Below the pieces are notes generated by a model. That model was not told the DNA's origin and did not search any database. It saw only the letters and a program-made list of their open reading frames with translations. Position numbers and translations under genes: made by a program. A stretch of 64,000 nucleotides of DNA. It comes from Eubacteriales bacterium mix99 (GTDB lineage: Bacteria; Bacillota; Clostridia; Caldicoprobacterales; DTU083). The stretch spans positions 1,582,500-1,646,499 of the forward strand of contig CP121690.1 in assembly GCA_038396605.1 (NCBI GenBank). Direction: 5' to 3'. Position 1 is the first letter of the stretch, and every line of letters starts with the position of its first letter. This document shows positions 32,603-41,207 of this stretch, one piece after another.

Positions 32603-33640
32603 ATGGCTATTACACAAACAGCTATCAGTTACTATGGACTCAACTATGTGGAACATGCGGAAAGGGATTTCCGCGAGATGCTGGATCACGGATGCAATAC
32701 CGTTATCTTAGCTGTTACAGAGTTTGATATGGACTTTTGGTTTCCCAATATCAAGAGGATCATTTTAAAGGCCAAAGAGATGGGGCTGAAGGTTTTACTT
32801 GATCCATGGGGAATCGGGAAGTTCTTCGGAGGGGAACAGGTAAGCCTGTTTCTGCAGAACAATATCCATAATCGTCAAGTCTCCGCCTTTACGGGAGAGG
32901 CGTTGCCGGCTGCCTGTTTTAACACGCAGTCTTTCCGCGATTACTTTCAAAGAATCTGTCTGAAGCTTGCCAAAGAGACGGAAGGGGACGGATTTTTCTG
33001 GGATGAGCCCCATTATGCCCTGCCGAAATCCTATGCGTCTATCACGGGTGCCGGCGGGGAAGACTGGACCTGCAGATGTCCCGTGTGTAAAAAGAAGTTT
33101 TATGATTACTATGGATATGAAATGCCGAAACGGATGAATGATGATGTAATACAGTTTCGTTGGCGTGAAGCATTGTTCCTGTTGGAAGATACTTCCTGGA
33201 AGATAAAGGAAGTGAATCCCGATTATGAGATCACCATGTGCGTCCATGCTACTCGAAATACCTATTATGTAACGGAACAGAGGGGCTATGACAATTGGGA
33301 CATGGTGGCATCATCGCCGTACTTTGATGTATTCTCTACTACCATAATCAATTGGGAGCTTCCATATGAATTCTTTCGATCTATCACGGAGAAAACCGTT
33401 GAGGTCGCAAAGAGACATCATAAGCTGTCAGAGCGCTGGATTATGAACTATTATAAGCAGCCGGACGACTTTGCCATGATGGATCAGGTGGTGGATTTAT
33501 ACAAGGAGTTGGGAGTAGATCGGCTGTCCGCCTGGACCTATCGTGGCGGCTATGGAACTTCTTTAGCGGCGCCGGATGCGTTAAAACTATGGGACAGACT
33601 GGGCGAAAATTATATAAGGGTGCTCGAAAAAAATCCGTAA
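32603..33640 (+). CDS. TIM-barrel-like hydrolase candidate of unknown specificity
   Basis: Soluble protein of 345 residues. The pattern of strands (NTVILAVTEFDMDF, GLKVLLDPWGIG, DGFFWDEPHYALP, EITMCVHATRN, DVFSTTIINWELP, WIMNYYKQPDD, DRLSAWTYRGGYG) looks like a glycoside-hydrolase TIM barrel, with FFWDEPH a possible catalytic acidic motif. CRCPVCKKKFYDYYG could bind zinc. GGGGAGGA precedes ATG 32603, 20 bases after the GH20 gene. I cannot place it in a named family. It is the last gene of the operon, before a terminator hairpin. Confidence 0.65.
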   Translation: MAITQTAISYYGLNYVEHAERDFREMLDHGCNTVILAVTEFDMDFWFPNIKRIILKAKEMGLKVLLDPWGIGKFFGGEQVSLFLQNNIHNRQVSAFTGEALPAACFNTQSFRDYFQRICLKLAKETEGDGFFWDEPHYALPKSYASITGAGGEDWTCRCPVCKKKFYDYYGYEMPKRMNDDVIQFRWREALFLLEDTSWKIKEVNPDYEITMCVHATRNTYYVTEQRGYDNWDMVASSPYFDVFSTTIINWELPYEFFRSITEKTVEVAKRHHKLSERWIMNYYKQPDDFAMMDQVVDLYKELGVDRLSAWTYRGGYGTSLAAPDALKLWDRLGENYIRVLEKNP

Positions 33641-33658
33641 AACTTACTCTATCGTCAC

Positions 33659-33689
33659 AGAGCCGACAGGAAAGATCCGTCGGCTCTTA
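33659..33689 (+). terminator. terminator of the GntR/LacI-controlled operon
   Basis: AGAGCCGAC (33659-33667) pairs with GTCGGCTCT (33679-33687) and is followed by TAA. The same hairpin and about 30 flanking bases recur at 44123-44153 after an AraC gene, so this copy may come from a lost AraC gene. Confidence 0.65.
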
Positions 33690-33722
33690 ACTATTCTGCA
33701 GTTTTCTCCGGTAAGTGGACAT
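33690..33722 (-). pseudogene. last codons of a lost AraC-family gene
   Basis: The minus strand encodes STYRRKLQNS and stop, matching the end of the AraC protein at 44151 (STYRRKLEYR). The sequence TTTTCTCCGGTAAGTGGAC is almost the same in both places. Everything upstream of these codons is gone. Confidence 0.6.
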
Positions 33723-33724
33723 AA

Positions 33725-33893
33725 TGTCAACATTGAAGACAGTATCCGGTTCGTAAAGCGGAGGAAACGTTACAATGTTTGGCTGCCTGGCGACCATCCA
33801 CCCGAGAGCCACCGGATTCGCTTTAGCGGATCTGTCCCTTTGCATGAGAATATATTTGATGTTGGCATACGGGAAGGCTGTAATGTAATCCAC
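33725..33893 (+). pseudogene. joined fragments of enolase-superfamily and RraA-like genes
   Basis: VNIEDSIRFVKRRKRYNV resembles VGIEDCIRFAKRMERYSI of the intact dehydratase at 51229, and LHENIFDVGIREGCN resembles LHENLFDVGMREGRM of the RraA-like gene at 53547. Both fragments read on the plus strand in the same order as the intact genes but only about 60 bases apart. A duplicated or lost copy of that locus has shrunk to scars. Confidence 0.6.
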
Positions 33894-33929
33894 CTGCGAT
33901 GAACAAATCAGTCTATCATTCGTCAGGTA

Positions 33930-34100
33930 CAAATTCAGCTATATCGGGTAATTGACAGTCAAGGATCTTACATAGCGTATGTCCAATATTGGCCATATGG
34001 GGCAAAGGGTGTTTGATATATGGTTTACTAAAAGTGTATATCGCTTTTCCCGATGGGATCGTCAAAGGTTCGGGCATTATCTGATTCATCATGGGTGGCA
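33930..34100 (-). pseudogene. possible 3' fragment of an XRE regulator
   Basis: The minus strand ends with HTLCKILDCQLPDIAEFVPDE, like the end of small XRE regulators (CxALDCQPGDILEYVPD). No intact helix-turn-helix start remains. Confidence 0.4.
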
Positions 34101-34189
34101 TCGAACTGGTTCGGCAGCCGCTTATCTATAGGTTTTAGATTTTGGCCCTGTTTACAGGATTTCTGACAGGGGGCAAGAGATTGATTACA

Positions 34190-34370
34190 TTATAATATCG
34201 TTAACGATGAAGACATGATCCGTGAGGGGATTCAATATTGTTTGGAAACCGCCGATATGATAGTCATGATCTTATATACACCCAAATCCTTGGCAACTGT
34301 AGAAAAATCATCATCTGAACGAATTCTCATTGAGGGGAAAGCGCTATTAGAACGAATTTTCAAGTTATGA
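34190..34370 (+). pseudogene. possible response-regulator fragment
   Basis: NIVNDEDMIREGIQYCL resembles the first strand and helix of YesN-type receivers (VDDEpxIREGI), followed by unrelated residues to a stop at about 34370. Only about 25 residues are recognisable. Confidence 0.35.
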
Positions 34371-34434
34371 AAGATATATCATCTTGCAACATCACTCGAT
34401 TCATTGCATAATTTTATAAACACTACTAACGATA

Positions 34435-34462
34435 TTGCCTTACCTTGTCTATATTATATATT
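34435..34462 (+). promoter_or_regulatory. original promoter of the sugar ABC operon, cut off by an insertion
   Basis: TTGCCT (34435-34440), 16-base spacer, TATATT (34457-34462). The IS1595-type element begins six bases after the -10, between this promoter and the ribosome site of the binding-protein gene at 35613. Confidence 0.5.
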
Positions 34463-34467
34463 TTGAA

Positions 34468-35590
34468 AAAATCCCCTAATGCATAGTGTTGCTTTTCTGT
34501 TGTTCGTATGATATGCTTTCGTCATACGGAAATGCAGGAGGGATAGAATGGAACGGGCGAAATCACGCAGGAAAACGCCATGGGAAGGGACTGAAAACAT
34601 GACTGCGACACAGAAATTTTTGCAGGGACGCTACATTGCCAGCTACGAAAGCCGCCATCAGAAGGTTGCCGATAGTTGCGAAGCCGAGATGATTAATTCC
34701 CACATCCCCGCTAAATGCCCATACTGCGGGGCGGAAGGCTTTAAGAAGAGCGGCCATACGCGCAGCGGGGTGCAACGCTATATGTGCATCTGCGGCAAAA
34801 CCTTCCTGCCCACTACGGGCACGATTTTCGATGAACACCGGATCCCAATCAGCGAATGGACTGACTACTGCTTAAATTTATTCCACCACGTAAGCATCAC
34901 CGCTGACTCCTGGAACAACAAAAACGCATTCAGAACGTCCAGATACTGGCTTCAGAAGCTCTTCTTGACGCTCGAAGGGGTGCAGGACGGGGTCGTCCTG
35001 TCGGGCGACATCTGGCTCGACGAAACCTTCTATTCCGTCCGGGCGGAAGACATGGTGCGGAAGGACAACGGCGACAAGCTGAGAGGGCTGTCTATGAACC
35101 AGCTCTGCATTGGCGTTGCCACAGACAAGAAAAACAGTGTGGTTCTGCTGGAGGGCACGGGCAAACCTTCGCAAAAGAGGACATTTGAGGCATTCGGGGA
35201 ACATATCAGACAAGGGTCGCTCTTAATCCATGACGGCGACACCTCGCACAGCCGCCTGATTAAGAAGCTTTCGCTGAAAAGCGTAGTGCATCCTTCTAAA
35301 TCCTTAAAAGGGATGCCTGACAATGTGAACCCTATGAATCCGGTCAACCGCGTTCACGCCATACTTAAAAACTTCCTGAATTCTCACAGCGGCTTCAAAC
35401 GCGAGGACATACAAGGATATCTGAACTTGTTTGCGTTTGTCACAAACCCGCCAGCCGAATTGTTGGAAAAAGTAGAGCGTGTGATAAATTTGGGATTTCA
35501 AAATCCCAGATTGCTAAGGTATAGAGAATTCTATGCTACTAATACTGATGTTGAAACGTAATCAAGCAACACTATGCATTAGGGGATTTT
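34468..35590 (+). mobile_element. IS1595-family insertion sequence, complete
   Basis: 1123-base element with perfect 25-base terminal inverted repeats (AAAATCCCCTAATGCATAGT... at 34468-34492 and its complement at 35566-35590). The target duplication is ATTTTGAA at 34460-34467 and 35591-35598. Perfect repeats and duplication indicate a recent insertion. Confidence 0.93.
34548..35561 (+). CDS. IS1595-family (ISXO2-like) transposase
   Basis: Transposase of 337 residues. The N-terminal zinc ribbon (CPYCGAEGFKKSG ... MCICGKTF) is followed by the ISXO2-type catalytic domain: DIWLDETFYS, LLIHDGDTSHS, and VNRVHAILKNFLNSHSGF, in which the third acidic position is replaced by the Asn/His arrangement usual in the family. 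AGGAGGG precedes ATG 34548. The frame is intact and both inverted repeats are present, so the element may be active. It blocks or replaces the promoter of the downstream importer operon. Confidence 0.93.
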   Translation: MERAKSRRKTPWEGTENMTATQKFLQGRYIASYESRHQKVADSCEAEMINSHIPAKCPYCGAEGFKKSGHTRSGVQRYMCICGKTFLPTTGTIFDEHRIPISEWTDYCLNLFHHVSITADSWNNKNAFRTSRYWLQKLFLTLEGVQDGVVLSGDIWLDETFYSVRAEDMVRKDNGDKLRGLSMNQLCIGVATDKKNSVVLLEGTGKPSQKRTFEAFGEHIRQGSLLIHDGDTSHSRLIKKLSLKSVVHPSKSLKGMPDNVNPMNPVNRVHAILKNFLNSHSGFKREDIQGYLNLFAFVTNPPAELLEKVERVINLGFQNPRLLRYREFYATNTDVET

Positions 35591-35612
35591 ATTTTGAATG
35601 GAGGGTTTTTCT

Positions 35613-37394
35613 ATGAAGAAAAGCAAACAAAGTATCCAAATCAGACGCATCTGCATTGGTGTATTGGTACTGCTGATGCTCACCGGAAGCATGGTTGGCT
35701 GTGGCAATTCCGGTGATGACAGCAGCGCCTTGTCTTCCGCTCCACCTGTGGACTCTGATTCTGCATCTACTTCCGGTCCTGAAGAGAGTTCATCGGATGA
35801 TAACGGGCTTCCTGCACCAGGCGTGCTTCCTCTTGTGACGGAACCAGTCACACTGACCATCGGTATTGCACAACATCCGCTGACAACCGATTTCGAAGAT
35901 AACTATTTCACAAATTTAGTAGAAAAAGAAACCGGCGTATCTTTAGATTTCGAGTTGTTTCCCAGTGACGGCACAGAAGCAAAACAAAAGTTCAGTCTAA
36001 TGGTTTCAGCTGATCAAACACTGCCGGATATCCTATGCCTTGATTTTAGCGATATTGAACGATATACCTATGGGTCGAGCGGCGTGTTTCTTCCTCTCAA
36101 TGAATACTTTGAGAATGACGCTTTTTTCTTTAATGAAACACTGGATAAGTGGGCATCGCCCAGCGAAAAGGAAGATATATTCAAATATGGGACTTCCACG
36201 GACGGTAACATTTATGCGTATCCATCTTACCAAATTGATCCGGGTGACGCATCAGCTCTCGGCTGTTGGATAAACAAGCAGTGGCTGGACAATCTGGGGT
36301 TAAAGGCACCTGCTACTACCGAAGAGTTATACGAGGTACTTTTAGCGTTCCGTGACAATGATGCCAATGGCAATGGGGATCCCAATGATGAAATCCCCCT
36401 GACTGGGCACAAGGAATGGAAGGGTAATGTAGATCTCTACCTTATGAACTCCTTCATTTATTATAAAGGGGGAGCACAACTCAACGCCGAGAATGGTCAG
36501 CTATATGCCCCCTTCACCAGGGACGAATGGCGTGATGGGATACGATATATCCATAAACTGGCTAAAGAAGAACTCCTTTCGCCGCTTTCCTTTTCCCAGA
36601 CATCAAACGAATTAAGAGCAATCTTATCCGATCCCAGTGATCAAGACAGCATTATTGGTGCATTCGTCGGGCATCCTTCCCCAATGTTCGGAGCAGATGG
36701 GGTGCCGCGCGTAATGGAATACATGCCTCTTCCGGCTATGACCGGCCCCGGGGGAATCAGCTGGACGCCCAACGACGGCTGGTTCGCAAGTTATGGCACG
36801 CAGATAACCAAGAGCTGCGAAAACCCGGATTTGGCCTTCCGGGTAATGGATGCAATTTCCAAGGAAGACATATCCCTCTCCTGTCGATTTGGTGAACAAG
36901 GTGTTGACTGGGAGTATACCGATGAGGGGAGACCTTCCCATGTCCTGGAAGGGTATTCCACCATTTTCGGCGAAACCGCTACTGCAGAGAGACCACAACC
37001 ATGGACAACAGAAAATAATATTATCTGGCATTCAATCCCAATGACTCAAATTCCTCCAAAACTGCATGGAGGAAGACAAGCGCCTGGATATGACAATGAA
37101 TACAGGGAATACCAGATGCGCACCCTTTGGTATGAATCCGTCCCGCTTCGGTATAATAATCACCCTGACGAGTTGGTGAACAGATTTATCTTTACCCAAG
37201 AGGAAACAGACGCTATCTCCGAGATTCAAACGTCTATAAGTTCTTATGTGGATGAATCGCGTACCCGCTTCATACTGGGCGATATGAACATCGAGACTGA
37301 ATGGGATTCCTATTTATCTGCCTTGGATTCCATGGGACTCCCCTCTTTAATTGAAGTATCGCAGAAATGTTATGACCGCATGAACTCCAATTAA
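35613..37394 (+). CDS. extracellular sugar-binding lipoprotein of a CUT1 ABC importer
   Basis: Solute-binding protein of 593 residues. The signal peptide has a basic start, a hydrophobic core (ICIGVLVLLMLTGSM) and Cys at residue 30 in MVGCGNSG, fitting lipid attachment. A Ser/Asp/Glu-rich linker of about 45 residues follows. The mature part fits the long LipO/family-1 sugar-binding proteins (VTLTIGIAQHPLTTDFEDNYF; GISWTPNDGWF). TGGAGGG precedes ATG 35613; these bases directly abut the IS1595 target duplication. Two permease genes follow but no ATPase, so a shared MsmX-like ATPase is expected. The ligand is probably an oligosaccharide. Confidence 0.9.
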   Translation: MKKSKQSIQIRRICIGVLVLLMLTGSMVGCGNSGDDSSALSSAPPVDSDSASTSGPEESSSDDNGLPAPGVLPLVTEPVTLTIGIAQHPLTTDFEDNYFTNLVEKETGVSLDFELFPSDGTEAKQKFSLMVSADQTLPDILCLDFSDIERYTYGSSGVFLPLNEYFENDAFFFNETLDKWASPSEKEDIFKYGTSTDGNIYAYPSYQIDPGDASALGCWINKQWLDNLGLKAPATTEELYEVLLAFRDNDANGNGDPNDEIPLTGHKEWKGNVDLYLMNSFIYYKGGAQLNAENGQLYAPFTRDEWRDGIRYIHKLAKEELLSPLSFSQTSNELRAILSDPSDQDSIIGAFVGHPSPMFGADGVPRVMEYMPLPAMTGPGGISWTPNDGWFASYGTQITKSCENPDLAFRVMDAISKEDISLSCRFGEQGVDWEYTDEGRPSHVLEGYSTIFGETATAERPQPWTTENNIIWHSIPMTQIPPKLHGGRQAPGYDNEYREYQMRTLWYESVPLRYNNHPDELVNRFIFTQEETDAISEIQTSISSYVDESRTRFILGDMNIETEWDSYLSALDSMGLPSLIEVSQKCYDRMNSN

Positions 37395-37721
37395 TGGTGT
37401 TTCTATAGTATTACTATTAAATAATTACTCTACTTAGATAAACGGATAAAGGATATTGCCTTCCGCTGTACTCTGAATCTATTCAAAACGGCTATTTATC
37501 AATCGCTCATCGCCGTGCGGATGCACCGGAAAAGCCGGCAATTAGAGGGTTTGCACGTTAATCGAGTTGCTTCGGGCGCTTATATTGCCGGCTTTCCTTA
37601 GTAATTATGCCATGCGATGTACTCATCGGACAGTTGAAGATAGCAAGCTATATTTTGGAAGACCATTCATCCACTATCAGAAGAGTAGAGCCTAAACCTA
37701 AATAAAAAAAGGAGCATGGTA
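37395..37721. other. spacer between binding protein and permease genes
   Basis: About 330 bases without a gene. AAAGCCGGCAAT (37531-37542) pairs perfectly with ATTGCCGGCTTT (37584-37595) across a 41-base loop. Such hairpins often reduce read-through from binding-protein to permease genes or protect the upstream mRNA end. Confidence 0.6.
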
Positions 37722-38642
37722 ATGACGAATTTCTTAATCCAATGCCGCAAACGCTGGCAGCTTTTCCTATTCCTTATCCCGGCGGTTGCCTACATCTTGG
37801 TCTTTGCGTATTACCCAATGTTAGGAGTGCAGATTGCCTTCAAAGACTTTACCCCCGGCGCCGGAATCTGGGGAAGCCCTTGGGTTGGCTTGAAGCATTT
37901 TCAGAAGTTCTTCCATTCCTATCAATTTTCAAGGGTAATTCTCAACACGATACGTCTGTCTTTCTATGGACTGTTAGTCAATACCCCTCTGGCCATCTGC
38001 ATGTCATTGGCTATTAATGCTGTGCGGAATATACGATTTAAGAAAACGATTCAGACCATAACCTATATGCCTCACTTTATTTCTGTTGTAGTGCTGGTAG
38101 GAATGATTACACAAATGTTGAACCCAGTCATGGGTATTTATGGGACTATATATCAATTGTTGGGAGGCTCCGGTTATCCGAAAGATATACTGACACAAAC
38201 AGGGGCATTTCCTCACCTTTATGTGTGGTCAGGTACATGGCAGAACCTGGGATGGTCTACAATAATTTATATAGCAGCTCTTTCGAATGTTGACTTGGAA
38301 CTTCACGAGGCAGCAGAGATAGAAGGCGCTACCCGCCTGCAACGGATAAGATACATCGACTTCCCAACTCTGCTGCCTACCGCATCCATAATGCTTGTCC
38401 TCAATGCCGGCAGTATAATGAACGTGGGATTTGAGAAAGTCTTCTTGATGCAGAATTCAACCAATCTGGCATTGTCAGAAGTCATTTCCACCTACGTGTA
38501 TAAGGTCGGTATGAGCGCGGGGGGCACACAGTTTTCTTATGCTTCTGCAATTGGATTGTTCAACTCGATTGTTAACTGCATCATACTGGTGGTCGTTAAT
38601 GCCTTTTCACGTAAAATAGATAACGGTGTCAGTCTTTTTTAA
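37722..38642 (+). CDS. sugar ABC transporter permease (LplB/UgpA type)
   Basis: Inner-membrane permease of 306 residues with six hydrophobic segments. The cytoplasmic loop ELHEAAEIEGATRLQRIRYIDFPTL carries the EAA motif that docks with the ATPase. ATG 37722 is used because GGAG lies seven bases before it; ATG 37716 is too close to the ribosome site. It forms a pair with the next gene and serves the lipoprotein encoded at 35613. Confidence 0.93.
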   Translation: MTNFLIQCRKRWQLFLFLIPAVAYILVFAYYPMLGVQIAFKDFTPGAGIWGSPWVGLKHFQKFFHSYQFSRVILNTIRLSFYGLLVNTPLAICMSLAINAVRNIRFKKTIQTITYMPHFISVVVLVGMITQMLNPVMGIYGTIYQLLGGSGYPKDILTQTGAFPHLYVWSGTWQNLGWSTIIYIAALSNVDLELHEAAEIEGATRLQRIRYIDFPTLLPTASIMLVLNAGSIMNVGFEKVFLMQNSTNLALSEVISTYVYKVGMSAGGTQFSYASAIGLFNSIVNCIILVVVNAFSRKIDNGVSLF

Positions 38643-38653
38643 GGAGGGATTGT

Positions 38654-39589
38654 ATGAATATCAAAAGAGCAGCTTATGAAGCGGTATATACAAAAAAACG
38701 GAAGAAGATAAAAGATGCGGTTGAGGATAAGATACTATATACTTGTGTCACCCTTGTCTTGATTCTCTTTGCTATACTGGTCTCTTATCCTTTAATTTAT
38801 GTACTTTCTGCATCTTTCTCCTCGCCCCGGGCAGTTATCTCAGGAAAAGTCATCCTTTTCCCGGTGGATTTCAGCCTGGAGGGGTATAAGGCGGTGTTTT
38901 CCCACAGACATATTGTATCAGGATATCGGAATACCATTTTTTATACAGTAGCGGGCACTCTTATCAACTTAATCGTTACCATGACATGCGCATACCCTTT
39001 GTCACGCAAGGATTTTCCAATGCGCAACGCCTTCAGCTGGTTATTTTTGTTCACTATGTTTTTCGGCGGCGGATTGATTCCTACTTATATTCTTATGACT
39101 CAGATTAAATTTGTGAATACCATCTGGGCTATGTTAATTCCAGGGGCTATATCAGTCTATAATATGATTCTGGCCAGGACATTCCTGTCCGGAAGCATAC
39201 CGAAAGATCTTCACGATGCCGCACAGATTGACGGCTGTTCTGATACGAGCTACTTCTTTCGTATCCTGATGCCCTTATCAAAGCCTATTATCTCTGTACT
39301 CACACTGTATTATGCCGTAGGCCACTGGAACTCCTATTTTAATGCTATGATTTACCTTAATGACATTCATCTCTTTCCCCTACAGTTAATTCTGAGACAG
39401 ATTCTGGTAGCCAACCAAATCGACCTGGGCGACCTTGTGGATGTGGAGAGCCTGGTGTCCAAACAAGGCCTTGCTGACCTCCTTAAATATTCGCTGATCG
39501 TGGTATCCACGGTTCCAATCATGTGTGTTTACCCGTTTATTCAAAAATATTTTATTAAGGGCGTTATGATAGGTTCGATAAAAGGATGA
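38654..39589 (+). CDS. sugar ABC transporter permease (LplC/YtcP type)
   Basis: Second permease of 311 residues, six transmembrane segments, with the EAA loop LHDAAQIDGCSDTSYFFRILMPLSKP and the C-terminal MIGSIKG typical of the YtcP/LplC group. AAGGAGGG lies before ATG 38654, 11 bases after the first permease. No ATPase gene follows; instead an IS256 element begins 75 bases after the stop. Confidence 0.93.
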   Translation: MNIKRAAYEAVYTKKRKKIKDAVEDKILYTCVTLVLILFAILVSYPLIYVLSASFSSPRAVISGKVILFPVDFSLEGYKAVFSHRHIVSGYRNTIFYTVAGTLINLIVTMTCAYPLSRKDFPMRNAFSWLFLFTMFFGGGLIPTYILMTQIKFVNTIWAMLIPGAISVYNMILARTFLSGSIPKDLHDAAQIDGCSDTSYFFRILMPLSKPIISVLTLYYAVGHWNSYFNAMIYLNDIHLFPLQLILRQILVANQIDLGDLVDVESLVSKQGLADLLKYSLIVVSTVPIMCVYPFIQKYFIKGVMIGSIKG

Positions 39590-39664
39590 CGTGCGACACG
39601 TCATCGCATAGATAAATGTCTGGTTTGCCTGAAACACTTGACATTAACTTCCGCCCGTTGGGCG

Positions 39665-41096
39665 GATTCTGCCCCAAACTCCGTAGAAATTGAGAATGAC
39701 AGCTCCAAGTAGTTCTGATAGAATAAAGTTGTCAAAGCAATAGACTATCAAATAACAAAGGAGCTGTCACAATGAAAGTATATCAGGAGAACAAGGGATC
39801 CGTCAATGAGAGTATCGAAATAATAAACAGCACCGTACTACATGAAAAAGCGCGCTATGGGTTGATGGAACTCTCGATGGCGCTGGGTCTTGATGTCATG
39901 CGGATGATGTTGGAAGAAGATGTAGCACAGTACGCCGGCCCCAAAGGAAAGCACAATACGGAGGAGCGCACCGGATACCGCCACGGTACCGACAAGACTA
40001 CAGTGGTCATGGGCGGCAAGAAGGTTAGGGTAGACCGCCCCAGGGTTAGGGCCATTGATGGCAGTGGTGAACTACCACTGGAAACACTCAGCTTGTTTCA
40101 ATCCGAAGATCCGTTAAACAAGGCAATCATGGCAAAGCTGCTTTCAGGAGTAAGCACACGGAAATATTCCCGCACAGTGGAAGGAGACACCGCAGATGCG
40201 GTATGCACAAGCAAGAGTGAGGTCAGCCGGCGGTTCATCGAAGGCATGGACAGCCTTATGCAGGAATTCTTCACACGAACGCTGGACCAGGATTATCCGG
40301 TTATGATGATCGATGGCCTGGAACTCGGGAAGCTGACCGTACTGGCCGCCATGGGTATAGACAGCGATGGCAGAAAGCGCATCTTAGGGATTGCTGAAGG
40401 TGGCTCTGAAAACAGTACCGTTGTAAAAGGCTTGCTGGAAGACTTGATTCATAGAGGACTGGATGCTGCTCGCCCAAGGCTTTATGTGCTGGACGGTGGA
40501 AAAGCCCTCCACAAAGCTGTTACGGATATATTCGGCACAGAAGCTCTCGTTCAGCGCTGCCAGGTGCACAAGAAACGTAACGTACTGTCATACCTCCCGG
40601 AATCGGAGCAGGCGAATGTATCTGTCGCTATGACCATGGCTTACAGGGAGTTCGAGTATGAGGCCGCTAAAGGCAAGCTTATGAGCATTGCCAATAACCT
40701 GGAGTATCGATATCCAAAAGCAGCAGCAAGCCTTCTGGAAGGGCTTGAGGAGACATTGACAGTGCACCGGATCAAGATCCCCGGCATGCTTCGTGAAACA
40801 TTGTGCAGCACGAACCCTATGGAATCAGCCAACTCCGCCTGCCGTGGTATCATCCGCAGGGTGTCTAACTTCAGAGATGGCGGAATGGCTCTCCGACACG
40901 CAGCGGCCGGCTTCATTGAAGCAGAACGTGGATTCCGTAGAATCAAAGGGTACAAGCAATTGCCAATGCTCATAGCAACACTTGCTACTCAATCAACCGG
41001 TACTTCAGAAATCAAAACTGCATAAGTCGTAGCTTTCAGAAGATATTTGGAGCAATACTATGAAATAGCAAATTCTACGGAGCTAGGGACACGTTC
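39665..41096 (+). mobile_element. IS256-family insertion sequence, complete
   Basis: 1432-base element with imperfect inverted ends (GATTCTGCCCCAAACTCCGT at 39665 against the complement of the bases ending at 41096, both containing CTCCGTAGAA). The eight-base duplication GTTGGGCG flanks it (39657-39664 and 41097-41104). Rejoined, the target reads CGCCC-GTT-GGGCG, a hairpin after the permease gene. Confidence 0.85.
39772..41025 (+). CDS. IS256-family (Mutator-like) transposase
   Basis: Transposase of 417 residues with the DDE triad of the Mutator superfamily: Asp in MMIDGLELG, Asp in YVLDGGKALH and Glu in NPMESANSACR. RCQVHKKRN is the conserved Cys/His region between them. AAAGGAG lies before ATG 39772. 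The frame is intact, ends are present and the target duplication is perfect, so it is probably active. Confidence 0.95.
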   Translation: MKVYQENKGSVNESIEIINSTVLHEKARYGLMELSMALGLDVMRMMLEEDVAQYAGPKGKHNTEERTGYRHGTDKTTVVMGGKKVRVDRPRVRAIDGSGELPLETLSLFQSEDPLNKAIMAKLLSGVSTRKYSRTVEGDTADAVCTSKSEVSRRFIEGMDSLMQEFFTRTLDQDYPVMMIDGLELGKLTVLAAMGIDSDGRKRILGIAEGGSENSTVVKGLLEDLIHRGLDAARPRLYVLDGGKALHKAVTDIFGTEALVQRCQVHKKRNVLSYLPESEQANVSVAMTMAYREFEYEAAKGKLMSIANNLEYRYPKAAASLLEGLEETLTVHRIKIPGMLRETLCSTNPMESANSACRGIIRRVSNFRDGGMALRHAAAGFIEAERGFRRIKGYKQLPMLIATLATQSTGTSEIKTA

Positions 41097-41207
41097 GTTG
41101 GGCGCATTACAATGGTTAATATTTCATGACTTATAGAAGTGCAGCAAAGGAGTTCCTTTCACATGAAAAAGGGGAAATATAAGAGCTGATTCAAGGAGGT
41201 GACGGTG

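Noticed and set aside
37395-37721. Riboswitch in the spacer between binding protein and permease
   Set aside because: Only one long-loop hairpin is visible; no known aptamer signature was found.
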